Assembly (NCBI GenBank): GCA_017543415.1
Contig: JAFYGD010000230.1
Span: 1 to 10,892, forward strand
Reading direction: 5' to 3'
DNA from: Eubacterium sp.
GTDB lineage: Bacteria > Bacillota > Clostridia > Oscillospirales > Acutalibacteraceae
Length of the DNA stretch: 10,892 nucleotides
Both the position numbers and the translations under genes were made by a program. Shown piece after piece: positions 1-6,559 of this stretch. Every line of letters begins with the position of its first letter. Positions within the stretch are counted from its first letter, which is position 1. The notes below the pieces were generated by a model. It searched no databases and was not told the origin of the DNA. It saw nothing but the letters and a program-made list of their open reading frames with translations.

Positions 1-1
1 A

Positions 2-133
2 ATTACCCGCCGCGAATACGAAAAGGTGTGTAATTATGCCGAAAAGCTCGGTTTTGAAAACCTTTTTGTGCAAAAATTATCCTCTGCTGATAAAAATTTC
101 ATTCCACCATTTGATTTTAGCGGACTAATGTGA
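2..133 (+). CDS. C-terminal end of a probable radical-SAM protein (PflA-like, COG1313 type), partial
   Basis: An open frame enters from the left edge and ends at TGA 131-133, giving 43 residues with no start in the window. The tail contains the pattern YAEKLGFENLFVQ followed by a short acidic stretch and IPPFDFSG. This resembles the C-terminus of the uncharacterised radical-SAM proteins related to pyruvate-formate-lyase activating enzyme, which end in 'YA.ELGF.N.F.Q......PPFD'. The CX3CX2C cluster motif that would prove the family lies outside the window, so the call rests on the tail alone. The stop codon lies within the proposed mscL promoter, and mscL starts 46 bases later. That the frame is real is fairly sure; the family is moderately sure. 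Confidence 0.55.
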   Translation: MTRREYEKVCNYAEKLGFENLFVQKLSSADKNFIPPFDFSGLM

Positions 134-139
134 TATAGT
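111..139 (+). promoter_or_regulatory. Probable promoter of mscL
   Basis: TTGATT at 111-116 and TATAGT at 134-139 are separated by 17 bases, and a TG at 131-132 gives an extended -10 (TGnTATAGT). The -35 lies in the last codons of the upstream gene. Transcription would start near 146, leaving a leader of about 34 bases before mscL. Confidence 0.45.
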
Positions 140-179
140 AAGAGAGTAAAATATATTTTTATAAAAAGGAGAAATCAAA

Positions 180-602
180 ATGAAAAAGTTTTTTACGGAA
201 TTTAAAGACTTTATTGCAAAGGGCAACGCTCTTGACCTTGCGGTAGGCGTTATCATCGGCGGTGCGTTCGGTGCAATCGTTAATGCTCTTATTGAGAACA
301 TTATCAACCCGCTTATCGCCTGCATCGGCGGCACAGAGGTTGGCTTTGTAGTTCCGCTTATCAACGGACAGGCTATGGATATCGGTTCTTTCATTTCCGC
401 TATTCTTAACTTCCTTATCATTGCCTTCATCGTTTTCTGCATTATCAAGGCAGCTAACAAGGCAAAGGAAAAGGCAAGCAAGAAGGAAGAGGCTGAAGAA
501 GAAGCAACCACAAAGGTTTGCCCCTTCTGTAAAAGCGAAATTGCCATTGACGCAACAAAGTGCCCCCATTGTACTGCTGACCAGCCTGAGGACGCTGAAT
601 AA
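180..602 (+). CDS. mscL: Large-conductance mechanosensitive channel MscL with C-terminal zinc ribbon
   Basis: MscL forms a homopentameric membrane pore that opens under membrane tension and releases solutes during hypo-osmotic shock. The 140-residue protein starts with the family signature: amphipathic MKKFFTEFKDFIAKGN, then the first membrane helix LAVGVIIGGAFGAIV (about residues 20-34). A short external loop (about 50-68) and a second helix (about 70-91) follow. A charged Lys/Glu helix covers about 92-110. Instead of the usual plain helical tail, the end carries two CxxC pairs (C114/C117 and C128/C131), a rubredoxin-like zinc ribbon. The length of a typical MscL is about 130-150 residues. 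The start is fixed by AAGGAG at 166-171, eight bases upstream. Zinc-ribbon tails on MscL occur in some Gram-positives; their role is not clear from sequence. Confidence 0.96.
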   Translation: MKKFFTEFKDFIAKGNALDLAVGVIIGGAFGAIVNALIENIINPLIACIGGTEVGFVVPLINGQAMDIGSFISAILNFLIIAFIVFCIIKAANKAKEKASKKEEAEEEATTKVCPFCKSEIAIDATKCPHCTADQPEDAE

Positions 603-618
603 TTTAATTTAACATTAT

Positions 619-640
619 GGGAGGGTAGCTGTACCCTCCC
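619..640 (+). terminator. GC-rich hairpin between mscL and hydrolase, possible weak terminator or attenuator
   Basis: A perfect 9-bp stem (GGGAGGGTA at 619-627 with TACCCTCCC at 632-640) closes on the 4-base loop GCTG. The following bases, GAATATATTT, are AT-rich but not a proper U-tract. It may therefore terminate only partly, or protect the 3' end of mscL mRNA, leaving read-through into the hydrolase gene, for which no separate promoter was found. Confidence 0.55.
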
Positions 641-664
641 GAATATATTTCAGGAGTGATAATT

Positions 665-1585
665 ATGATTAAAAAGGAATATTCCTTCCCGTCCTGCACG
701 GGTGAAGGTGAAATCTACGGCTGCGGTTATATTCCCGAAGGCGAATTTGATACCGTTCTTGTAATCAACCACGGTATGGCTGAGCATCAGGAAAGGTATA
801 TCGGCTTTATTGAATTCCTCAACGCAAACGGAGTTGCAGTTTATATGCACGATATGTGCAACCACGGCAAGTCAAACAAGGACTTTGCGGATACGGGCTA
901 CTTCGGAACGGATAACGGTTACCGCAAGCTTGTTGACGATTTCAAAAAGAATATTGAAATTGCAAAGAACGAAAATCCCGATAAAAAGCTCGTGGTTATG
1001 GGCCACTCAATGGGCTCCTTCATCTGCCGCTGCCTTACAGCCTGGTATCCCGATGAAGGATATATCGGCGCAATTTATATGGGCACGGGAGACGCTAACC
1101 CGATAGCCGGCGTTGGCGAAAAACTTGCTTCGGCTGTTGTTAAAATCAAAGGCGCAAAGTATAAGAGCAAGCTGCTTGATAAGGCAAGCTTTTCCTCATA
1201 CGGCAAGGGCTTTGAGGGAAGAACAAACTTTGACTGGCTTACCCGTGACGCAGCAATTATTGATAAATATATTGCTGATAAATACTGTGGCTTCCTGTTT
1301 TCAGCGCAGGGTATGAAGGACTTGGTTAAGCTCAATATTGAAAGTAACACGCCGGAGTGGTATCAGCAGGTACCCAAGGAGCTGCCTATTCTTCTCACCT
1401 CGGGCGAAAAGGACCCCGTAGGTCCTACCGAAAAGGGAATCAGAGCTATTGAAGAAAAGCTCAGGGCAAGCGGACATACAAATGTTACGGTTAATATTTA
1501 TCCCGATTGCCGCCACGAAATCCTTAACGAGCTCAACAAGGACGAGGTTATGGCTGATATCCTTAAATGGATAAAATCACTTTAA
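665..1585 (+). CDS. Alpha/beta hydrolase, serine hydrolase of the lysophospholipase / monoacylglycerol lipase type
   Basis: This is a cytoplasmic-looking 306-residue protein (no signal peptide) with the complete alpha/beta-hydrolase catalytic set. The oxyanion-hole motif NHGMAEH is at 35-41. The nucleophile elbow GHSMGS puts Ser at 115. The acid is probably Asp250 in SGEKDPVG and the base His284 in PDCRHEILNE. The spacing and the HG.AEH motif match the 'serine aminopeptidase S33 / hydrolase_4' family, whose members hydrolyse monoacylglycerols, lysophospholipids or other small esters; substrate cannot be told from sequence. An in-frame GTG at 656 exists, but CAGGAG at 651-656 spaced eight bases from ATG 665 decides for the later start. 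It may be co-transcribed with mscL across the hairpin at 619-640, and it ends before a strong terminator. Confidence 0.9.
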   Translation: MIKKEYSFPSCTGEGEIYGCGYIPEGEFDTVLVINHGMAEHQERYIGFIEFLNANGVAVYMHDMCNHGKSNKDFADTGYFGTDNGYRKLVDDFKKNIEIAKNENPDKKLVVMGHSMGSFICRCLTAWYPDEGYIGAIYMGTGDANPIAGVGEKLASAVVKIKGAKYKSKLLDKASFSSYGKGFEGRTNFDWLTRDAAIIDKYIADKYCGFLFSAQGMKDLVKLNIESNTPEWYQQVPKELPILLTSGEKDPVGPTEKGIRAIEEKLRASGHTNVTVNIYPDCRHEILNELNKDEVMADILKWIKSL

Positions 1586-1596
1586 ATATTACATTA

Positions 1597-1629
1597 AAGC
1601 GCAGGTGTTTTACCTGCGCTTATTTTTTT
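1597..1629 (+). terminator. Rho-independent terminator after the hydrolase gene
   Basis: The stem AGCGCAGGT (1598-1606) pairs with ACCTGCGCT (1612-1620) around the loop GTTTT. It is extended by one A-T pair and followed by TATTTTTTT. This is a textbook intrinsic terminator 12 bases after the stop codon, closing the mscL-hydrolase unit. Confidence 0.93.
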
Positions 1630-1630
1630 C

Positions 1631-1659
1631 TTGACATTTGACAATGCTGAATTTATATT
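1631..1659 (+). promoter_or_regulatory. Promoter of the Na/Pi cotransporter - GH28 unit
   Basis: A perfect -35 TTGACA (1631-1636) lies 17 bases from TATATT (1654-1659), immediately downstream of the preceding terminator. Transcription would begin near 1666, giving a leader of about 44 AT-rich bases. No operator or riboswitch fold was recognised in the leader. Confidence 0.75.
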
Positions 1660-1709
1660 ATATTTGTGGGAAGTTAAGATTTATTATTTTTTATATATAA
1701 GAGGTTTTT

Positions 1710-3344
1710 ATGACAATAGGTAATTTTATCAACCTTCTCGGCGGACTCGGTCTGTTCCTGTTCGGAATGAATTATATGAGCAAGGGACTGAGCGCTGTTG
1801 CCGGAAACAAAATGAAGGATTTGCTTGAAAAGCTTACCCGTAACCGTTTTAAGGGCTTTCTGCTCGGTGTGCTTGTAACGGCTGTTATACAATCTTCATC
1901 TGCAACAACAGTAATGCTTATGGGCTTTCTTAATGCGGGTATTATGGATTTGGCTCAGGCAACGGGCGTTATTATCGGCGCAAATATCGGTACAACCGTA
2001 ACCGCCGTGCTTATTGCAATTGATGTTTCGGCAATAGCGCCGATATGTATAATTATCGGTGCGATTCTTGCGCTGTTTTCAAAAAAGCAAAAGCAAAAAT
2101 ACATCGGCCAGATTATTCTCGGCTTCGGTATTCTTTTCTTCGGGCTTAAGTATATGAGCGGCGACGACGCAATGGGCGTGTTAAAAACAAGCTCTGCGTT
2201 TCAGAGTTTTATGGCAAGCGCAAGCAATCCCGTTGTCGGAATAATCGTCGGCTTCATTATTTGCGCCGTGCTCCAGTCCTCAAGCGCCGCTATAGGCGTT
2301 TTACAGGTCCTTGCGCTTAACGGAGTTGTACCGCTCGGTCTTGCTGTTTATCTTATCATCGGTATCAATATCGGCTCGGTTATGCCGCTGTTCTTATCCT
2401 CAATCGGCGCAAAAACCAACGCAAAAAGAGCAGCTTTCGTTTACTTTATCTTTAACGCAATTTTAATTTTCTTAACGCCGCTCGGCGCATTTGAACCGTT
2501 CTTAAAGCTTGTTGAGGGCTTTTCCTCAAACGGTTCGGTTCAGGTCGCTGAGTGCCATATTATGTTTAAAATAATTTCGGCGGTTGTACTGCTTCCGTTC
2601 GTTAAATATATAGTTAAGCTTTCGGAATTTGTAATAAAGCCGAAGGAGCACGAAAGCGTGTTCCGCTTTACCTATATTGATAAAAAAATTCATCCGAATC
2701 CGAGCATTATTGTTCTTCAGGTCACCTCCGAAGTTCAGCGTATGGCAAAGCTTGTAAGGCAGAATTTTGTAAACGCTTGCGAGGACTTGATAAGCAGTTC
2801 CCTTGAGCACGAGCAAAGCATACTTGAAACCGAGGAGCTGATTAACTGGCTTAACCATAATATTTCGGACTTTATGGTTACCGTTTCGTCACACAATATG
2901 AGCGGTGACACCTCGGAATATATAGGTAAGCTGTTCCATGTTGTAACGGACCTTGAGCGTGTCGGCGACCACGCGCTCAATATTCTTGAAAAGAACGAAA
3001 GCCTTATTGAAGAGAATATGGGCTTTTCAGCCGAGGCTAAAAAAGAGGTTGAGGAAATCTACCTTAAATCGCTTGAGCTGTTTGACCGCTCGGTAGGCGC
3101 CTTTATTGCCGAAGAGCTTTCGGATACAGAGGCGGAGGAGCTTCACAACCTTGAAAACACTATTGATTCTCTTACCCTTCAGGCACAGGATAATCATATA
3201 AGGCGCCTTCGCAAAAAGGAATGCCACACCTATTCGGGCGTTGTATTTACAAAGCTGCTTCAGGATTTGGAGCGCGTTGGCGACCATTCCTACAACATCG
3301 CATGGGCTGCGCGTAAGAACAAGAAATTAATCAGGCAGATTTAG
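1710..3344 (+). CDS. Na+/phosphate cotransporter family protein with C-terminal PhoU-like domain
   Basis: A 544-residue inner-membrane protein. The N-terminal half (about 1-310) holds two inverted Na_Pi_cotrans repeats. Each has the hallmark QSSSA motif: QSSSATT at 61-67 and QSSSAA at 189-194. Around them are glycine-rich helices such as GANIGTTVTA (90-99) and GINIGSV (218-224). The C-terminal half (about 335-540) is a soluble helical PhoU-like bundle with two matching metal-binding motifs, DLERVGDH at 414-421 and 519-526. Bacterial members of this family (NptA/YjbB-like) import or export inorganic phosphate with Na+. The fused PhoU part is thought to sense or regulate. AAGAGG (1699-1704) precedes the ATG. 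It has its own consensus promoter and is followed after one base by a GH28 gene. Transport direction cannot be read from sequence. Confidence 0.93.
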   Translation: MTIGNFINLLGGLGLFLFGMNYMSKGLSAVAGNKMKDLLEKLTRNRFKGFLLGVLVTAVIQSSSATTVMLMGFLNAGIMDLAQATGVIIGANIGTTVTAVLIAIDVSAIAPICIIIGAILALFSKKQKQKYIGQIILGFGILFFGLKYMSGDDAMGVLKTSSAFQSFMASASNPVVGIIVGFIICAVLQSSSAAIGVLQVLALNGVVPLGLAVYLIIGINIGSVMPLFLSSIGAKTNAKRAAFVYFIFNAILIFLTPLGAFEPFLKLVEGFSSNGSVQVAECHIMFKIISAVVLLPFVKYIVKLSEFVIKPKEHESVFRFTYIDKKIHPNPSIIVLQVTSEVQRMAKLVRQNFVNACEDLISSSLEHEQSILETEELINWLNHNISDFMVTVSSHNMSGDTSEYIGKLFHVVTDLERVGDHALNILEKNESLIEENMGFSAEAKKEVEEIYLKSLELFDRSVGAFIAEELSDTEAEELHNLENTIDSLTLQAQDNHIRRLRKKECHTYSGVVFTKLLQDLERVGDHSYNIAWAARKNKKLIRQI

Positions 3345-3345
3345 T

Positions 3346-4887
3346 ATGAAAGACAGAAGAACGGCAGTAAACAAACTGAATACTCTTCTTTTCGGCAGGG
3401 ATTTAAGAATTACAAAGGGTGAACCTTTTATTAAGGTTTACCCTTTTGACTATTCCTCCTATTATCCCGAGGAAAAATATATTTCCTCCCAAAAACCGCC
3501 GAAGAAAAACGTTTACGATATCCGTCAGTTCGGTGCTTCTCCCGAAAGGGAGGATAACGCAGACGCCGTTAACGTTGCCGTTTCACTTGCTGCCGAAACC
3601 GGAGGAACCGTTCTTGTAACGGGCGGCGACTATGTCTGTACTACCGTTTTTCTTAAATCAAACGTAACCCTGTTTATTGAAAAGGGTTCGTCAGTTTCCG
3701 CCAACAAAACGGGCGAGGGTTATAATCACCTCGGCGTTATTCATGCAGACGGCTGTGAAAATATTACCCTTACGGGCGGGGGAAAGGTTAAAGGTAACGG
3801 AGAGTATTTCGGCTTAAAGCCGCAGCTTAACGAAAACATAACCGTTCACCCCGAGGTTATTGACGTAATCAGAATGCGCCGCGATGCGCGTGCGCAAATT
3901 CGCTTTGCCCATAAAAGCAAGTACGGCGGCACGGTATATTTCAAAAACTGCAAAAACGTTAAAGCTGATAATTTTATTATCGAAAACGCGGCGCACTGGT
4001 CCTTCAGAATTGAAAACTGCAGCGGCGTTGAAATCAGAAATTTTGTTATAAATAATAACCGCCACGTAGCAAACGCTGACGGCTTTGACGTTGCGGGAAC
4101 AAGCGATATAAGTATTGAGCATTGCTTTGTTTCAACTGCGGACGACGGCATTTGCCTTAAAAACGCGGTTTGGCTCGGCAACAGCGGTAAAATGAGCAAT
4201 ATCACCGTTCGTGACTGCGAGGTTATCTCCTGCGCCAACGCCTTTAAAATAGGTACGGAAACCACTTATGATATTGAAAACGTAACGGTTGAGGACTGTA
4301 CGTTTTTAATGACGGATATATATCCGGGAACTGTAAGCGGAATTGCCGTTGAAAGCGCGGACGGCGCAAAGGTAAAAGGCGTAACGGTTAAAAATATAAA
4401 AATGGACAGGGTAACCTGCCCCGTGTTTGTCCGCCTTTGTAACCGAAACCGCGCTGCAGAGGTTACCGCACAGAGCGCCAATGCCGTTGAATTCGGCAAA
4501 AAAAGGGAGAAGGGCGCTTCTGCCGAAAAGGACGAGTTCAACCTGCTCGGTGAGGTTAAGGATATACATATTGAAAATATTGAAGCTTCGGGCGTTGAAA
4601 TTCCCGTTATCCTTGCGGGCTTTAAGCAGGGCAGGGTAACAAAATACGTTGAAAACATAACGCTTAAAAATATAAATATGACTTATGCTCCGTATAAGGA
4701 AGTATACGATAAGCGCTCATATATTCCCGAATATGCAGACGTTTATCCGGAAAGCTGGCGCTTCCGCAACCTGCCCGCCTATGCCCTTTGGGCAAGGCAC
4801 GTCAGCGGGCTGAAGCTCCTTGATTTCAACTGCTCAATCCCGCGCAGTACGTGGAAAAAAGATATAATATGCGAAGATATAAAATAA
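3346..4887 (+). CDS. Glycoside hydrolase family 28-type protein (polygalacturonase fold), intracellular
   Basis: The 513-residue protein has a family-specific N-terminal stretch (1-55). A pectate-lyase-type start follows, YDIRQFGA (57-64), and then a right-handed beta-helix with recurrent 'N(I/V)T(V/L).(D/N)(C/I)' turns to about 445. The GH28 acidic residues are recognisable as NADGFD (243-248, Asp245) and ADDG (265-268, Asp266/Asp267). The usual GHG is replaced by CANAFKIGTE (296-305) and no RIK is seen, as in divergent bacterial GH28 subfamilies. The ending WRFRNLPAYALWARHVSGL is also typical of that subgroup. GH28 enzymes hydrolyse galacturonic-acid or related linkages in pectins and rhamnogalacturonans. 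No signal peptide is visible, so it probably acts on imported oligosaccharides. No clear ribosome site precedes the ATG, which sits one base after the transporter stop; translation is probably coupled. Confidence 0.85.
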   Translation: MKDRRTAVNKLNTLLFGRDLRITKGEPFIKVYPFDYSSYYPEEKYISSQKPPKKNVYDIRQFGASPEREDNADAVNVAVSLAAETGGTVLVTGGDYVCTTVFLKSNVTLFIEKGSSVSANKTGEGYNHLGVIHADGCENITLTGGGKVKGNGEYFGLKPQLNENITVHPEVIDVIRMRRDARAQIRFAHKSKYGGTVYFKNCKNVKADNFIIENAAHWSFRIENCSGVEIRNFVINNNRHVANADGFDVAGTSDISIEHCFVSTADDGICLKNAVWLGNSGKMSNITVRDCEVISCANAFKIGTETTYDIENVTVEDCTFLMTDIYPGTVSGIAVESADGAKVKGVTVKNIKMDRVTCPVFVRLCNRNRAAEVTAQSANAVEFGKKREKGASAEKDEFNLLGEVKDIHIENIEASGVEIPVILAGFKQGRVTKYVENITLKNINMTYAPYKEVYDKRSYIPEYADVYPESWRFRNLPAYALWARHVSGLKLLDFNCSIPRSTWKKDIICEDIK

Positions 4888-4911
4888 AAGGTGCTTTTAT
4901 AAGCACCTTTT
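4886..4911. terminator. Bidirectional terminator between convergent genes
   Basis: An 11-bp perfect stem (AAAAGGTGCTT at 4886-4896 with AAGCACCTTTT at 4901-4911) encloses the loop TTAT. Each strand presents an A-run before and a U-run after the hairpin, so it can stop transcription both ways. The stem overlaps the last two bases of the GH28 stop codon (4885-4887) and of the minus-strand lipoprotein stop codon (4910-4912). Confidence 0.88.
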
Positions 4912-5482
4912 AATTATCAAGCATCTGTTCAATGCAGCCCTTTAATACGGGCTTTGTTATTTCTGTTTTGAACTCCTTAAAAACGTTTCCTTTTCCGTCG
5001 ATGAAAATTGTAACGGGCTTTTTTTCAACGCCGTAAGCCTTTTTAGCCTCGCCGTTCAAATCAAAGTAAACGGGGAAGGTATAGCCGTTATCAAGCATGA
5101 AAGCCTTTGCGCGGAATAAGTTTTCCTTGTCTCTGTCCGTAAGGTGAATAAGCATAAAGTTTACTTCGCCTTCATATTCGGGGTATAGCTCGTTAAAAAA
5201 TTCAAGCTCTGTTTTAACCGATTTCTGTTTTGTTGACCAGAAGTGAATAACCGTGGGTTTTCCGTAAAGTGAGGAAAGCTTAATCTCGTTTTCTTCCTCG
5301 TCAAGCACAGTAAAATCGGCGGCGGAAGGAGCTTCGGTTTCCGTTTCTGATATGCTTTCGCTTTCTGTCTGCGTTGTCTGCGGCTGAGTCTGCGTTTCGG
5401 GCTCGGGGCTGTTGACTTTGGCGCAGCCCGCAGCAAGCGCCGCAATTAAAAGCGCAATTATCAATGTTGTCAGTTTTTTCAT
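4910..5482 (-). CDS. Thioredoxin-like (TlpA/ResA family) lipoprotein lacking the CxxC motif
   Basis: A 190-residue exported lipoprotein. Residues 1-20 are a signal peptide (MKK, hydrophobic core) ending in the lipobox-like LAAGC, so Cys20 would be lipidated and the protein held on the outer face of the membrane. A Glu/Thr/Gln/Ser-rich linker spans about 25-54. The AhpC/TSA-Redoxin-type thioredoxin fold runs from ADFTVLDEEENEIKLSSLYGKPTVIHFW onward. At the active site, where relatives have W-A-T-W-C-P-P-C, this protein reads W-S-T-K-Q-K-S-V (residues 82-89), so both redox cysteines are absent. The cis-proline loop KKPVTIFIDGKG (154-165) is kept. Its only other cysteine is Cys183. It is therefore unlikely to be a classical disulfide oxidoreductase; a binding or chaperone-like role is possible. 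A weak GGTG lies seven bases before the ATG. Confidence 0.85.
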   Translation of the reverse strand: MKKLTTLIIALLIAALAAGCAKVNSPEPETQTQPQTTQTESESISETETEAPSAADFTVLDEEENEIKLSSLYGKPTVIHFWSTKQKSVKTELEFFNELYPEYEGEVNFMLIHLTDRDKENLFRAKAFMLDNGYTFPVYFDLNGEAKKAYGVEKKPVTIFIDGKGNVFKEFKTEITKPVLKGCIEQMLDN

Positions 5483-5507
5483 TTAATTCACCGTCCAAAA
5501 AGATATT

Positions 5508-5537
5508 AATATATTTTGCCCTCAAAAGCAATACCAA
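5508..5537 (-). promoter_or_regulatory. Candidate promoter of the thioredoxin-like lipoprotein gene
   Basis: Read on the minus strand, TTGGTA (5537-5532) is 18 bases from TATATT (5513-5508), about 25 bases before the ATG at 5482. Transcription would start near 5501. Other AT-rich alignments in this short divergent gap are possible. No convincing forward promoter for the gene at 5576 was found here. Confidence 0.38.
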
Positions 5538-5575
5538 ATTACCGCTTTACGCATAAAATGGCGTGAGGTGGTAAA

Positions 5576-6064
5576 ATGACTGTATGTAATCTGAAAAAGG
5601 TTTGCATTGAGGGCGGAACTCTGTCCGAAAGGGAAGCGCTGAAAAGAGAACTCACCTCCGTGCAGGCAAAAGCGGCAGAGGACTTTTGTTATAAATCAAA
5701 CCGTTATACTTTTGTAAACGGTGAAGCTGACTGTACCGTTTATATCGTTAATGCGGCAAGCCTTTTTAATTTTAGAAGCTGTAAGAAAAACGCAGTTGTT
5801 TATATAACTTATCCCGAAAACAGAACGGTTCGGTCGCTGCCGACAGATATTAACGGCGTGCCCGTTGTAAAAGCAACGCCTTTTTCGGCACAAGGAATAA
5901 ACTCTCTGCTTGAAGCGGTTAATTCTGTTTGCAAGGGTTGCCCCGTGCGCATAACTTCACGGCGTAAATTCCGCTTTATTTTGCCGCTGTTTTTTGCGTT
6001 TTCTTTTTTATTTACGGCGGCTTTGTATTTTTTGCTTTGTTGTTTAATAATGCTTGTTTGTTGA
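5576..6064 (+). CDS. Hypothetical cysteine-rich protein with C-terminal membrane anchor
   Basis: This 162-residue protein is not recognised. Residues 1-128 look soluble, with mixed alpha/beta character: a charged helix around 17-35, then strand-like segments ADCTVYIVNA, NAVVYITYP and VPVVKATPF. A basic patch SRRKFR (128-133) is followed by a long hydrophobic stretch (about 134-162) that reaches the C-terminus, consistent with a tail-anchored protein with its bulk in the cytoplasm. There are ten cysteines, including CKGC (119-122) and three in the anchor (155, 156, 162), which is unusually many. GAGGTGG (5565-5571) lies four bases before the ATG, supporting the start. It is divergent from the lipoprotein gene, and its stop codon overlaps the -35 box of the next gene. 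The strand-rich middle could be a degenerate NAD- or nucleotide-binding fold, but no motif confirms this. Confidence 0.72.
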   Translation: MTVCNLKKVCIEGGTLSEREALKRELTSVQAKAAEDFCYKSNRYTFVNGEADCTVYIVNAASLFNFRSCKKNAVVYITYPENRTVRSLPTDINGVPVVKATPFSAQGINSLLEAVNSVCKGCPVRITSRRKFRFILPLFFAFSFLFTAALYFLLCCLIMLVC

Positions 6065-6088
6065 CAATTGCCGTTTCTCTGTTATAAT
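6061..6088 (+). promoter_or_regulatory. Perfect-consensus promoter of the methionine sulfoxide reductase unit
   Basis: TTGACA (6061-6066) and TATAAT (6083-6088) both match the housekeeping sigma consensus exactly, with a 16-base spacer. The -35 contains the TGA stop (6062-6064) of the upstream gene. The expected start near 6095 leaves only about 12 bases before the ATG at 6107, so the ribosome site AGAGGTG (6095-6101) would sit at the very 5' end of the mRNA. Confidence 0.85.
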
Positions 6089-6106
6089 CAAAACAGAGGT
6101 GAAAAA

Positions 6107-6559
6107 ATGGATTATAAATTGCTTAATTCACAGCTTGCATCCCTTACCGAAGGGGTGGAAAATACTGTTACCAACCTTGCCAATGCAGCTGCGCTGCTAT
6201 GGTACAGCCTTGAAAATATCAACTGGGCAGGCTTTTATATTCTCAAAGGCAGCGAGCTCCTTCTCGGTCCGTTTCAGGGTAAGCCCGCCTGCGTTAAAAT
6301 TCCGCTCGGCAGGGGAGTCTGCGGAACAGCCGCCGCCGAAAAAAGAACGCAACGCGTTGATAATGTGCATGAATTCAAAGGGCATATTGCGTGTGACAGC
6401 GCGTCAAATTCGGAAATAGTTATTCCCGTTTATAAAAGCGGAGAGCTTTTCGGCGTGCTTGATATTGACAGCCCGGAATTCTGCCGTTTTTCAAAAGCGG
6501 ACGAAGAGGGACTTAATGAGTTTGTAAAGGTGTTAGAGGGTGCGTTAAATGCTTTTTAA
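6107..6559 (+). CDS. msrC: Free methionine-(R)-sulfoxide reductase, GAF-domain fRMsr
   Basis: This cytoplasmic enzyme reduces free L-methionine-(R)-sulfoxide to methionine, using thioredoxin-type reductants. The 150-residue protein is a single GAF domain of normal fRMsr length. The family signatures are all present: NWAGFYIL (39-46), [23 protein letters not shown] (54-76) and [24 protein letters not shown] (85-108). The three catalytic or resolving cysteines are Cys62, Cys72 and Cys96, and the acidic LDIDSP follows at 118-123. An in-frame ATG at 6068 would add 13 residues, but it lies inside the promoter spacer, while AGAGGTG at 6095-6101 points to ATG 6107. Its last 11 bases overlap the next gene. 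The symbol follows E. coli usage (msrC/yebR); the literature also calls it fRMsr. Confidence 0.93.
   Translation: MDYKLLNSQLASLTEGVENTVTNLANAAALLWYSLENINWAGFYILKGSELLLGPFQGKPACVKIPLGRGVCGTAAAEKRTQRVDNVHEFKGHIACDSASNSEIVIPVYKSGELFGVLDIDSPEFCRFSKADEEGLNEFVKVLEGALNAF

Noticed and set aside
656..664. GTG at 656 as an earlier start of the hydrolase gene
   Set aside because: It overlaps the ribosome site CAGGAG (651-656), which is ideally spaced for ATG 665; the extra three residues add nothing conserved.
1660..1709. Riboswitch or structured leader before the Na/Pi transporter
   Set aside because: The roughly 44-base leader is AT-rich and too short, with no recognisable conserved fold.
3814..4658. 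Long antisense open frames opposite the GH28 gene
   Set aside because: They are composition-driven shadows of a confidently identified plus-strand gene and show no family motifs or ribosome sites.
6068..6106. ATG at 6068 as start of the methionine sulfoxide reductase
   Set aside because: It lies in the spacer of a perfect promoter, upstream of the expected transcript start, and has no ribosome site.
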